From contig BSBM01000001.1 in assembly GCA_027924585.1 (NCBI GenBank), positions 56,703,501-56,767,500 on the forward strand: a DNA stretch of 64,000 nt, in the 5' to 3' direction. A model generated the notes under the pieces. It worked only from the letters and a program-made list of their open reading frames with translations. It was not told the origin of the DNA and did no database searches. Made by a program: the position numbers and the translations under genes. This DNA is from Larix kaempferi (Eukaryota > Streptophyta > Pinopsida > Pinales > Pinaceae). Positions 13,190 to 23,104 of the stretch are shown here, piece after piece; position 1 is the stretch's first letter, and each line of letters begins with the position of its first letter.

Positions 13190-13800
13190 ACAAGATCTCC
13201 CAGGGAGCTATTACATGTGACCAAGCAAAACCTAGCAAGAGCATTTGCCAGATATCCTAGGGAGCTATTATATGCCATAGGAAAAACCTAGGAAGAACAT
13301 ATGCAAATCTCCCAGGGAGACATTATATGCAATCGGCAAAACCAAGAAAGAACATCCCAGGACTGATTATGTGCCCAACACAACCTGCAAGATCTCCCAG
13401 GGAGAAATTATATGCCACGGACAAAACCCAGCAAGAGCATTTACCAGATCTCCCAGGGAGCTATTATATGTGACCAAGCAAAACCTAGCAAGAGCATTTT
13501 CCAGATATCCCAGGGAGCTATTATATGCCATAGGAAAAACCTATCAAGAGCATCTGCAAATATCCCAGGGAGACATTATATGCAATCGACAAAACCTAGC
13601 AAGAGCATCCTAGGACTGACTACGTGCCCAGCACAACCTGCAATATCTCCCAGGGAGAAATTATATGCCATGGAAAAAACCTAGCAAGAGCATCTGTAAA
13701 TCTCCCAGAGTGCTATTATATGTCCTTCCAAGCAAAACCTAGCAAGAGTATCTGCAAATATCCCAGGGCGCTATTATATGCTTATCTGCACAACCTATTC
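13190..13800. repeat. Minisatellite with higher-order structure in the copia 3' region
   Basis: About a dozen ~55-60-bp units centre on tcccagggagctattatatg and aaaacctagcaagagcat. Variant units recur in a fixed order with a longer period of about 253 bp: 13197 matches 13450, and 13394 matches 13647. The array lies between the end of RNase H and the 3' LTR. Open frames through it are repeat artefacts. Confidence 0.85.
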
Positions 13801-13854
13801 ACAACCACAAAGTATCAACCTGATACTCACCATACATCATCCTGATGTACATCA

Positions 13855-14455
13855 CATGATCATCCTTATCATCATCATAGCATCATCCTGATGCGTATCA
13901 TCTGGAGCAACATCTTGAAGCTCATCATCTATGATCATCCCAATCATACAATGCATCCACCTGATGCATATCTGATACATATCATCTAGAGCAACATCTT
14001 GAAGCTCATCAACCATGATCATCCTGATCATATAATGCATCCACCTGATGCATATCTGATACATATCATCTGGAGCAACATCCTGAAGCTCATCAACCAT
14101 GATCATCCTGATCATATAATGCATCCACTTGATGCATATTTGACACATATCATCATCCATGATCTACCTAATCATACAATGTATCCACTTGATACATATC
14201 AAATACATGATCCAACTGATCATCACAAGCATCCAACATTATGCATGTACATACACATGATCCAACTGATCATATCCAACATCCAACATTATGCATATAC
14301 ATATACATGATCCAACTGATCATATCCAGCATCCAGCATCATGCATATACATATACATGACCCAACTAATCATATCCAACATCCAACATGATGCATATAC
14401 ATATACATGATCCAACTGATCATATCCAGCATCCAACATGATGCATATACAGAGC
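13855..14455. repeat. Second minisatellite in the copia 3' region
   Basis: 13855-14165 holds about three ~95-bp units containing atcatctggagcaacatc and ctgatcatataatgcatcc. 14190-14455 holds about five ~50-60-bp units containing catgatccaactgatcatat. Both types are rich in TGATCA and ATGCAT palindromes. Confidence 0.8.
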
Positions 14456-14562
14456 AGTAACTGGAGCATCATACTAATGCTCATCATCCAATGCTTACAT
14501 CCACAACCATGGGAAGGATCCTCCTCTCACCATGCTTGGAATGGTTCCAACAAATGTGTCCA

Positions 14563-15990
14563 TCACTTCTTCCTCGAAGTGTCATCAATCTGGAGAACAC
14601 CAAGCCTCTCTTTGAAGTATTCAAACTTCACTCTAGCTAGTGGTTTCGTCAGCACATCTGCAACCTGCTCATCCATCGCAACATACAAGAGCTTCACTGC
14701 ACCTCTCTGCATCATATCCCTGATATAGTGATATTTGATCTCAATGTGCTTTGACCTGTCGTGGAACACTGGATTCTCAAATAGCTTCACACAACTCTGG
14801 CTATCACAAAAGATACCAGTAACATCCAGCGGGAGATCAAATAACTCAGACAGTAGCTTTCAAAGCCATACTACCTCACAACTAGCCGAAAAAGCTGCAA
14901 CATACTCTGCTTTGACTGTACTCAGTGCTACGCAGGAATTCTTCCTGCTAAACCAAGAGATCACACATGATCCCATACTGAAGCAGGACCCAGATGTGAT
15001 CCTCCTATTTGTAGCACTACCTTCCCAGTTTGAATCAACATAACCCTGCAGGTTAAACTTTTGATTCACATCATACTTGAGCCCATAATCAATTGTACCC
15101 TTCAGGTACCTCAGAATATGCTTTATAGCAGCCAGGTGAACAACTATGGGATCCATCAGGAACTGGCTCAATGTGTTCACTGCAAAGCAAATATCTAGTC
15201 TCGTGTTCGTTGGGTACATCAAGGACCCAATCATCTGACGATACACCATGACATCAACCGGCTCAGATGAAGCATCACACAGAATCTTTAGGTTCGATGC
15301 CATAGGTGTGGCCATGGACTTGCAGTCCATCATCCCAAACTTCTTCAGGATCTCTACTGCATACTTCCCTTGTCCAAGGAAGATTCCATCTGCACTCTGC
15401 CACACCTCCATGCCTAGTGCATCATCCCCAAATCTTTCATCTGGAAATCGGTAGCAAGCTTCCTCTTTGTGTCGGCAATCAATCCATCCTCACCTGTTAC
15501 AAACAAGTCATCCACATACAATAGTAGTATCAGAGGATTTCCTTCCTCAACCTTGTAGTAAAGGTTGGAATCCGTTTTACTCTTGGTAAAGCCCAAACTG
15601 GATAGAAATTTGTCTATGCTACCATACCAAGTCCTAGGAGCTTACTTCAAGCCATACAAGGCTTTCTTCAGTTTGCACACATGAGTCCCTTTGTCATGTG
15701 TCTCAAAATCAAGTGGATGCTCCACATACACTTCCTCTTCAACTACACCATTCCAGAAAGCTGTCTTGACATCCATCTGGTGTATCTTCCATTTCATCAC
15801 TGCAACCAGAGCAAGTACTGATCTAATGGAAGTGTATCTGGCTACAAGAGAAAAAGTCTCTTCATAGTCTATTCCATTTTTCTGGGAGAAGCCATGAGCT
15901 ACAAATCTCGCTTTGTATTTCTCTATGTTGCCATTTGCAGCATGCTTGATCTTTGGAAGTCACAACAGAATTCCCATCTGGTCTTGGGAC
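14563..15990 (-). pseudogene. copia reverse transcriptase and RNase H
   Basis: This minus-strand stretch encodes the Ty1/copia RT followed by RNase H. In the RT, KARFVAHGFSQ, the stretch around MDVKTAFWNG and the catalytic box LLLYVDDLFVTG (YVDD) are present. RNase H begins after KFGMMDCKSMATPM and shows RYLKGTIDYGLKY, YVDSNWEG (catalytic Asp), CVALSTVKAEYVA (catalytic Glu) and the conserved ending ADVLTKPLARVKFEYF. Damage includes Gln-to-TAA in GLK*APRTW (about 15640), a small deletion with frameshift after KDLGMMH (15414) and a TGA after EVVWL (14857). Most of the frame remains readable, so decay is moderate. Confidence 0.92.
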
Positions 15991-16574
15991 CACATCCCAA
16001 ACTTCTTTCTTCATGATCGATGGATCATGGTTTTCTTCCATTACTTCATCCCGGATCCTGGGAACTTCAATATCTTCAATAGATAGTTTTGTTGCTGGAA
16101 CAAATGTTGTAGTCCTTCTTTTGTAGGTGATGGTATACGATCTTTCCTACAAAGCAAGTTAAATTGTATGATTAGAAACATCTCATAGTTTTCATAACAA
16201 ATTCTTACACATAAAGAAATATGTCATACAGTCATGCAATTATTTTAGCCAATGCTTCAATACAACATTTATCCATATCCCCTAACTTTCTAGATGCCTT
16301 CTAATCTCTACCAAAACATTGTTAAGAGTGTGCACAACTCCCAACATGTCAACAAAGAGGTTTCATTCTAGATAAGTAGCAATGGAATGTTTTATAGTGC
16401 CATAAGCCACTTACCCATCACATGCATATTAGTAGTATACTGTTCATTAATGCAATTATTCTAATATGCATAATACACACCCTAAGTCTAGGAACATAAG
16501 TGTATACATCATTGAACAATATTATTTAAACAAACAAGTATGCAAGAAATGAAAATTCAAATACTTATCTTTGT
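15991..16574 (-). other. Degenerate integrase-RT linker of copia C with AT-rich insert
   Basis: This is the segment expected to hold the integrase C-terminus and linker. 15991-16146 still reads as degraded coding sequence on the minus strand. About 16147-16570 is much more AT-rich and stop-filled, as if a short unrelated sequence were inserted. I could not define its ends or identify it. Confidence 0.4.
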
Positions 16575-17170
16575 TTGGTTGTAGGGTGCACTCCCTCTCA
16601 ATATTTGCTTCCTTGCATGAACTACTGGAGTGTGCTCCCTCTTGATCTTTTCTTCCTGGATTACCTGTCTTTGAACTTATATCCATCTTCTATCACACAA
16701 CATTGCGCATGCTGCTTCCATGATTGTTCTATTCTTCCTTTCTGCAACTCCATTCTATTGTGGATTGTAGGGAGTAGTCAACTCCCTCTTAATCCCTAAA
16801 TCACTTCATAACTTCTTGAAATCACCTGAAGTGAATTCTATGCCATTATCGGATTTGAATGTCTTGATCTGCTTATCAGTTTGATTTTCCATCAAAGCTT
16901 TGAATTCCTTGAACTTATCAAACACTTCATCTTTGTTCTTCAAGAAGTAAACCCAAGTCTTCCTAGAGAAATCATCAATGAAAGAGACATAGTATACATA
17001 CCCACTCAGAGAACTGGATGACATCGGACCGCATACATTGGAGTGGATAATTTCCAAGATTCCTTTAGCTTTGCTTTCACTGCTTGGAAATGCCTTCTTA
17101 ATGTTCTTTCCTTTTGCACATCCTTTGCAAACCCCTTCATGCTTTGTCTTGATTTCAGGAAGACCCTCTA
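16575..17170 (-). pseudogene. copia integrase, core domain
   Basis: The minus strand encodes the zinc-finger end (CKGCAKGK) and the core (IHSNVCGPM, FIDDFSRKTWVYFLK, KTFKSDNGIEF) of a copia integrase. The downstream part with NGVAERKNRTIME, which includes the catalytic Glu, is at about 16690-16805 behind TGA and TAG stops. The N-terminal part continues across element D at 20441-20546. The upstream edge at 17170 is exactly the D target site. Confidence 0.9.
17166..17170. other. Target-site duplication of D (left), CTCTA
   Basis: CTCTA flanks the left LTR and is repeated at 20441-20445 directly after the right LTR. Removing D and one copy restores the copia reading frame across the junction. 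Confidence 0.95.
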
Positions 17171-17790
17171 TGATCCAGGTGGATATCGGTGGTGTCCCAC
17201 CTCTTCCAACTGGCTCAAAACAGTCTTCTGGCAATTTTGGTAAATTACTATTTTTAGCAGTTTTTCGGGTCCTGAACTTCCGGAGCCGTTTTGAGGCCCT
17301 AAATGACATTTTTTGGCGATTCGGGGGACCAAATGGTTTTCAATGGCATACATTTGGGCCCAGTCGAAAGTTGTAAATATCGGATAGACCTTTCCAACGG
17401 GCTACCGAGCGCCCCAAACGGAGATCGTATGCAAAAGTTATGACCCCGGGAAGTTGACTGTTCAACTAACCACCTTGGGGCCGCAAACTTTATGACGGTT
17501 CATCTTCTAGGGTTAGGTTTTTGGATGTTTGGGATTCTTTCCCTCATGCTTATGATAAATAGGCCCTTTCGTCCTCTCTTTGTATTCATCTTGGCATGAA
17601 TGAGCATAGCGGCCACATCTCTTCTCAGAGATAGATACCACCATTCTAGCTATTGTATTTTACAGTCTGTTCTATTTCCGCTATTTAATAGAATATGTGT
17701 TTACTGTATCATTGTGTTATTTGCAATATATCTTTGTATATGATTCTGTATATGCTATCTTTTGTTTCGTTCCCACATAAATCCGGATCA
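17171..17790 (+). repeat. 5' LTR of D
   Basis: Starts TGATCC and ends GGATCA, a perfect short inverted repeat. A TATA-like box (gataaatagg) lies near 17552. It matches 19822-20440 along its whole length. Confidence 0.95.
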
Positions 17791-17791
17791 G

Positions 17792-17803
17792 TGGTATCAG
17801 AGC
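17792..17803 (+). promoter_or_regulatory. Primer-binding site of D (initiator Met tRNA type)
   Basis: TGGTATCAGAGC follows the LTR after one base. This is the well-known primer-binding sequence of many plant gypsy and copia elements, complementary to the 3' end of initiator tRNA-Met. Confidence 0.95.
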
Positions 17804-17921
17804 GGTCTGCTCTTTGATTGTTTCTCGGTGCATGTCCCCGACGAGGTCAGGATACAGAGAGTTGGGTCTCGAACTAGTTTCACTTGGGGAAGACCACTCT
17901 CGCCGCCCCAAACGGCCTCCC

Positions 17922-19925
17922 ATGGCGGAAGAAAAGAGAGACAACAGAGCAGTAGATCCTATCAAGTTGTTGCTCGAGGAAACCCTCGTGCGACAGAGGA
18001 ACGAGATGATGGATAATTTCTCCCAGATCCTTCAACGCATGCCAACAGTGGCAAATGCACCCTCAACGAGCAGCCACTTCGGAGATACGACTCCCTTCAA
18101 GGTACAAGTTAATTTTGATATCCCTTTATTTGAAGGCCAAATCGATGCCGATGCCCTAGATAAATGGTTGAATCTACTAGAAGGGTATTTCTCTATCCAC
18201 AATTTTTCCGATAGGGAAAAGATTGTCTTTGCACTCCTCAAGGCCGTCCCCCATGTCAAAAATTGGTGGGAAACTTATTGTGAGCAAAACTCATCAGACG
18301 AGTCTGGATTGTTTGAATATTCTAATCCCACTTGGGCCTCTTTTATAGATGCCGTCAAGGAACAATATTACCCTGTTGGAAACTATGACGACCAGTACAC
18401 AAAATGGACCATTCTACACCAAGAGAGGGACCAAACGGTGTCGGAGTACACCAACAAATTCCATACCTTGCGCACAAAGCTGGGTATCAAGGAATCCGAG
18501 CGGCACCTAGTACTGAAATATCGCAGTGGCCTACACTGGTACATACGAACAGAGATGGATTTCCTAGAAATCTCTTCACTCGGATCTGCCTATCGATATG
18601 CTATCAAAATCAAGCAGAAATTTCAGCAAAAGAACAAGCGTGACTTCGGACCTGCGTAGAAGTAGGGAAAGGGAAACTCTGGCTCGCAGAACACGGGGCA
18701 GGGAAAGGACAACCAGTCCCAACCACAAGCGAAGAAGGGTAAAGAAAAGACAAAGAAGGACACCGGGAAGTTGTGCGAGTTCCACAAAAGCCCTTGGCAC
18801 AACACTGATGAATGTCTCTCAAAATAGTCATTGGTGGCTGAGATCAAAGCTTCAGAATCAGATCCCAGTTCTGATTTTGACTCAGAACCTAATTTCACAG
18901 CCGTGCAAAAAGGGAAGCAGATCATTGATGCAAAACCCAGTGCCGTTGTTGCCACCACACAGATTCATCCACAGGATCCTGAAGAGTCGGAGGCAGAGGA
19001 GCGCCTTTTACACTCACAGATGTGGGTGAAGGGAATTCCCCTACACTTTGTTGTGGACAGCGGCAGCCAGAAGAACCTGATCTCAGAAGAAGTCATCAAG
19101 AGATTGGAGCTACCAATAACGCCACACCCACAACCATACACCATTGGATGGCTAAGCCAAGGATGAAGGATCCACGTCAGTCACCAATGCCGCCTACCAT
19201 ATGGCATCAAGCCCTTCAAAGATGAGGTATTGTGCGATGTGGCCCCACTTGAAGTATGTGATGTTCTTTTAGGACAACCATATATGTGGAAGCATCATGC
19301 TGTATATGAATCACGACCTCGCAGTGTCATTGTCACTTTAGGAGGACAACTCTATCGGATACCAGAGATAGTTGCACCTACCTCAAACGAGCAGGGAAGG
19401 AAGATAATCTCCCACACTGGGAAATTTTCACTATTCGCAATTGCCACTAAAGGAGAACATCAGATCGCAGAGACATCCACAACCTCTTCCCATTATCCCT
19501 CTACTCAGCAGAAACAAGAACACAAATTCAGTGTTGCATCGCCTATTCGGGTACCTCTACAGTGCAAGGCCACGCATTCAAGGTGCTCCTCCAAAAAGAA
19601 ACCATCCACACCGGTGCATGCCAAGGATACCACAACAACCAAAATTGTTGAACAGCTCCAGCGCATCCATCAACAACAATTACAACCCTCTGAAGATGTC
19701 AAAGTAAGGCAACCTTTCCACTTCAGCAAATGTCGCACCAAGAGCTCAACTCGACACACAGCTCGACATATGATAAGGGATTTAACGCAATGGAGACTAT
19801 TGCTTCCTAAGGAGGGAGGATTGATTCAGGTGGATATCGGTGGTGGCCCACCTCTTCCAACTGGCTCAAAACAGTCTTCTGGCAATTTTGGTAAATTACT
19901 ATTTTTAGCAGTTTTTGGGTCCTGA
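17922..19925 (+). pseudogene. D gag-protease fusion frame with four premature stops
   Basis: A single frame runs from ATG 17922 (MAEEKRDNRAV) through the polypurine tract into the right LTR. Upstream codons to 17814 are open but less likely. It encodes the Gag capsid (FDIPLFEGQIDADALDKWL, then EQYYPVGNYDDQYTKW), a basic Gln/Lys-rich stretch, a CCHC-like knuckle (CEFHKSPWHNTDEC) and a retropepsin with active site FVVDSGSQKNL near 19045, followed by DVLLGQPYMW. TAG stops at 18657, 18663 and about 18825 and a TGA at 19164 interrupt it, but there is no frameshift. The C-terminal ~170 codons are Gln/His-rich and unassigned, and probably derive from the far end of a longer polyprotein after internal deletion. 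Confidence 0.88.
19808..19821 (+). other. Polypurine tract of D
   Basis: AAGGAGGGAGGAT directly precedes the TG start of the right LTR. Confidence 0.85.
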
Positions 19926-20440
19926 ACTTCGGGAGCCGTTTTGAGGCCCTAAATGACATTTTTTGGCGATTCGAGGGACCAAATGGTTTCCAATGGCATA
20001 CAAATAGGCCCAGTCGAAAGTTGTAAATCTCAGATAGACCTTTCCAACGGGATACCAAGCGCCCCAAACGGAGATCGTATGCAAAAGTTATGACCCCGGG
20101 AAGTTGACTGTTCAACTAACCACCTTGGGGCCGCAAACTTTATGACGGTTCATCTTCTAGGGTTAGGTTTTTGGATGTTTGAGATTCTTTCCCTCATTCT
20201 TATGATAAATAGGCCCTTTCGGCCTCTCTTTGTATTCATCTTGGCACGAATGAGCATAGTGGCCACATCTCTTCTCAAAGATAGCTACCACCATTCTAGC
20301 TATTGTATTTTACAGTCTGTTCTATTTCCGCTATTTAATAGAATATGTGTTTACTATATCACTGTGTTATTTGCAATATATCTCTATATATGATTCTGTA
20401 TATGCTATCTTTTGTTTCATTCCCACATAAATCCGGATCA
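19822..20440 (+). repeat. 3' LTR of D
   Basis: Begins TGATTCAGG and ends GGATCA, and is followed at 20441 by CTCTA, the right target duplication. It matches the 5' LTR with about 25 substitutions and one indel by my hand count. Confidence 0.95.
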
Positions 20441-20546
20441 CTCTACAAATTTACTTGCAATTGGTAGTGCTCTATAGTGCACATGTGCAAGCCTTCTATG
20501 CCAAAGTTCACTTGGCTCCATGGATTCATGTACCATAGCATGTTCA
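20441..20546 (-). pseudogene. copia C pre-integrase fragment
   Basis: On the minus strand this encodes MVHESMEPSELWHRRLAH, then YRALPIASKFVE, the GAG-pre-integrase domain that carries the HHCC zinc site. It joins in frame to GLPEIKTKHEG at 17165 once D is removed. It is cut at 20546-20551 by the start of element E. Confidence 0.9.
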
Positions 20547-20551
20547 GGTTG

Positions 20552-21458
20552 TGTTACATCGTAATCTTCCACCCTGTGAGCATCCACATTATTTGGCCTG
20601 TAGGATCCATTTTAGTGACTTAGATCCACTTATATCCTTCAGACACTATTTTGCCCTATTTTTATTCCTACCCGCATGCGTACCCGCGAGTTGCATCACT
20701 ATAGCCCGTGGGAATTAAGTAAAATGGTAAAAATCACTATTTATTACTTTTTACTCCCAAAAGCGGTCATTAGGTGACCTTTGGCCCTCCATTTGCTCGA
20801 GTAACGCTTCGAGGTGTTCTTTCACCTACCTTTGAGAGGACTATATATTGAGCACATATGTCTTATGGACGGGAGGAGAAATAATAGCAAGAGAACTCTA
20901 ATGGATTTTTGCCCTATCTTGAGTCTACACTCATTGATCCTTGTAGTTGTGAACCCTTTATGTTCACCTTCCAAACTCCTATCTAGTTTGAGTCTGCCAT
21001 TCATGGAGGATTGAAGTGGTGGAGGCACAAGTGGATTGATCCATATCTTGGTTTAGATTGATTGCCGGCAAGAGGTCGTATCACTTTGTACTTCTTCTTG
21101 TTTATTAATAGAAATACTCATATTCTTGTCCATTAATGTTGTAAATGTTGTTTATATTACATTGGGTTGCATTAACTCATTATATCATGGGCCATTGTTA
21201 TTGATAATGTTAATGTCATTTATATATTATATGTACTTGTTGGATATTGGCTGTCGATACTAATTTGCAGATTTCAAGTGCATGAATTGAAAGCTCCAAC
21301 GGGGATCTACATCAAACGTTTTGATCGAGGTTGGTTACATTTCTCCATTATCTTAACATTTTCATTTATAATTGCATTGCTTTGAGAATTGAGTTGATTT
21401 CTGGTAGTCATTTGTCTGTTGTGGTATTCCCAAGCCATAGTGAGTTTTCTCCAACACA
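20552..21458 (+). repeat. 5' LTR of E
   Basis: Begins TGTTACATCG and ends CCAACACA. It is homologous to both LTRs of H (28521-29446 and 42069-42988). A TATA-like ctatatattgag lies near 20842. Confidence 0.9.
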
Positions 21459-21462
21459 GAAA

Positions 21463-21480
21463 TGGTGACTCCACTGGGGA
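21463..21480 (+). promoter_or_regulatory. Primer-binding site of E
   Basis: TGGTGACTCCACTGGGGA lies four bases after the LTR end, and the same site (one base different) follows the 5' LTR of H. The leading TGG fits pairing with a tRNA CCA end. I have not assigned the tRNA. Confidence 0.7.
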
Positions 21481-23104
21481 AAACATCCATGTTGGGAAAT
21501 TTTTTGAGCATTAGTCCTTAATTAGAGTTGTTTTTTATCGAAGCTCTGTGTCACTGATTGGCTGTTAAGATACACCATAGAAAAATTCTTTTTTCTGAGC
21601 TCTTGGACTCTTTATTTTCCCATTTGCCTTTCCTCACCCGTGTGCTAGCTTAGCTCAGCTCGTGTATACCCGCCTCTGTTTACTCTACTGCTCGCGGGTA
21701 CCCACAAGTATTCCTTCGATAGTAGCATACAACTCCGGATTTTGTTGGTTTATGGCTTTTCATTGTTGCTGGGTTGGATTTGGTTGTTCCCGAGTCTTTG
21801 TTGGCCTCTTTCTTGACTGTTTCATGCCTTGGTTGTGACCAAAACCCTTCATTTCTCTTGGTTGAACCTTCTTGGTTTTTTACCAATCTTTGGATTTAGC
21901 CTCTTGGTTTTTTCCTTTTGAGCTCTTTCCTTTAGCTGAGTCTTGCTATTTAGGATCTGCTAGGTTGTCTTAGTGATCTTCTCGGCACTTCAGTGACTGA
22001 ATAGTAGGATTTTGCTTGCGTTTTTTCATTCCATCTATATTGAAAAAATACAAAAATATACATCTAGTTTTTTGCATTTTCCTTCTTGTTTATAAGAAAA
22101 AATATAAAAATATTTTACTTTCATGTACTGCATCTTGCATTGAGTGCTTGTTGCCTTCATTTAGGTTCTTCTTGTGCATCGAAAAGATAAAAGATTGCAT
22201 CTTTATTTTGGAATTGTTGGTTGATTTTGCATATTAGTGACATTGTTTTATTGGATAGATGAGTCTAGGATTGGACGATTTTGCGTACTATTGAGTCTAC
22301 ACATCACTAGTTTCACGATCATATCCCTTGAGTAACCACAGCCACTAAAATTAACACTTAATCTTAAAATTGATTAGACCGATTTTATTTATAGGGTACA
22401 CCAACTAGCATAGGTTTAGAGTCTTGGAATAGATCATTGTGAGTAAACAATCCAAGACTACTAGACGAAACATTAGGTGTCTGACCAGAGAGTGGAGGAA
22501 TCCATGGTATAGATCGATGTTCTCAGGAAGCTCTACTCAAGCCAGAGTTAAGCATGAGGTCACAGGAGGTTGGTTGAGGAGATATCCCTCTGATACCGGC
22601 TGAACGTGGGAGATATATCCAGGATTTGTTCGTATCTAGGGACTCTTGGGGGATTTGACCCTCATTAAGTTTCGGGCTCAGCTACCCTGCCCATACGATG
22701 GATCCCACCTGCGACTGTCCCCCTGAGCATTGGTTATATTGCGGTGACCATATTTTCCTTAACTAGGTATCACACAGGGTACTTGTAGTGGTTATACTGT
22801 TCGTGTCCTAATTCAGATAGGGATTGGACAGCACAGTTTTGTTTGTGCAGTGGACTTGACCCTGTACACGCAGTGAAGCCTGGGTGTCTCTATAACTGAT
22901 TCTATTACCTTCGACTATAGTTTGGGAGTCTCAAGCCTCTCCTAGGTGAGACATACCAGCTCTAGTGTCGGGAACTCATTTAGCCACTCTGTTTGTCTCC
23001 TCTTGGCTGTAGTTTCTCTAGGTGTGTGCTTTTGATTTACTATTTTTTATCGATAGTTGGCCTTTAAGGGGACGTTTTGATTAGATATTCTCTCCGGAGA
23101 TATC
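21481..23104 (+). other. Untranslated leader of E
   Basis: About 1.6 kb of stop-rich sequence between primer site and gag, collinear with 29469-31096 in H. No protein is supported. Confidence 0.7.

Larger units (their letters stand above)
17171..20440 (+). mobile_element. Complete non-autonomous gypsy-type element D (gag-protease only)
   Basis: A 3,270-bp element with two ~620-bp LTRs that start TGAT and end GGATCA, a Met-tRNA-type primer-binding site, a gag-protease frame, a polypurine tract and 5-bp target duplications. There is no room for RT, RNase H or integrase: the internal region is only about 2 kb. This matches the class called TR-GAG, which must borrow polymerase and integrase from an autonomous relative. 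By hand I count about 25 differences between its LTRs (~4%), so it is not recent. Confidence 0.93.
12544..20546 (-). mobile_element. Ty1/copia LTR retrotransposon C, 5' part missing, interrupted by D
   Basis: On the minus strand, in element order, the parts are: pre-integrase fragment (20546-20441), integrase (17170 to about 16575), a degenerate linker, RT and RNase H (about 15990-14563), a repeat-filled 3' region, a polypurine tract and the 3' LTR (13096-12544). RT-RNase H after integrase is the copia order. Element D sits inside it at 17171-20445. The gag and 5' LTR expected above 20546 are absent because element E begins at 20552 and no copia sequence resumes after E's broken end at about 26503. 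Confidence 0.9.

Noticed and set aside
13190-13800. CRISPR-like spacing of ~57-bp repeats
   Set aside because: The inter-repeat sequences are themselves repeated with a ~253-bp period, there are no cas genes, and the context is a plant copia element.
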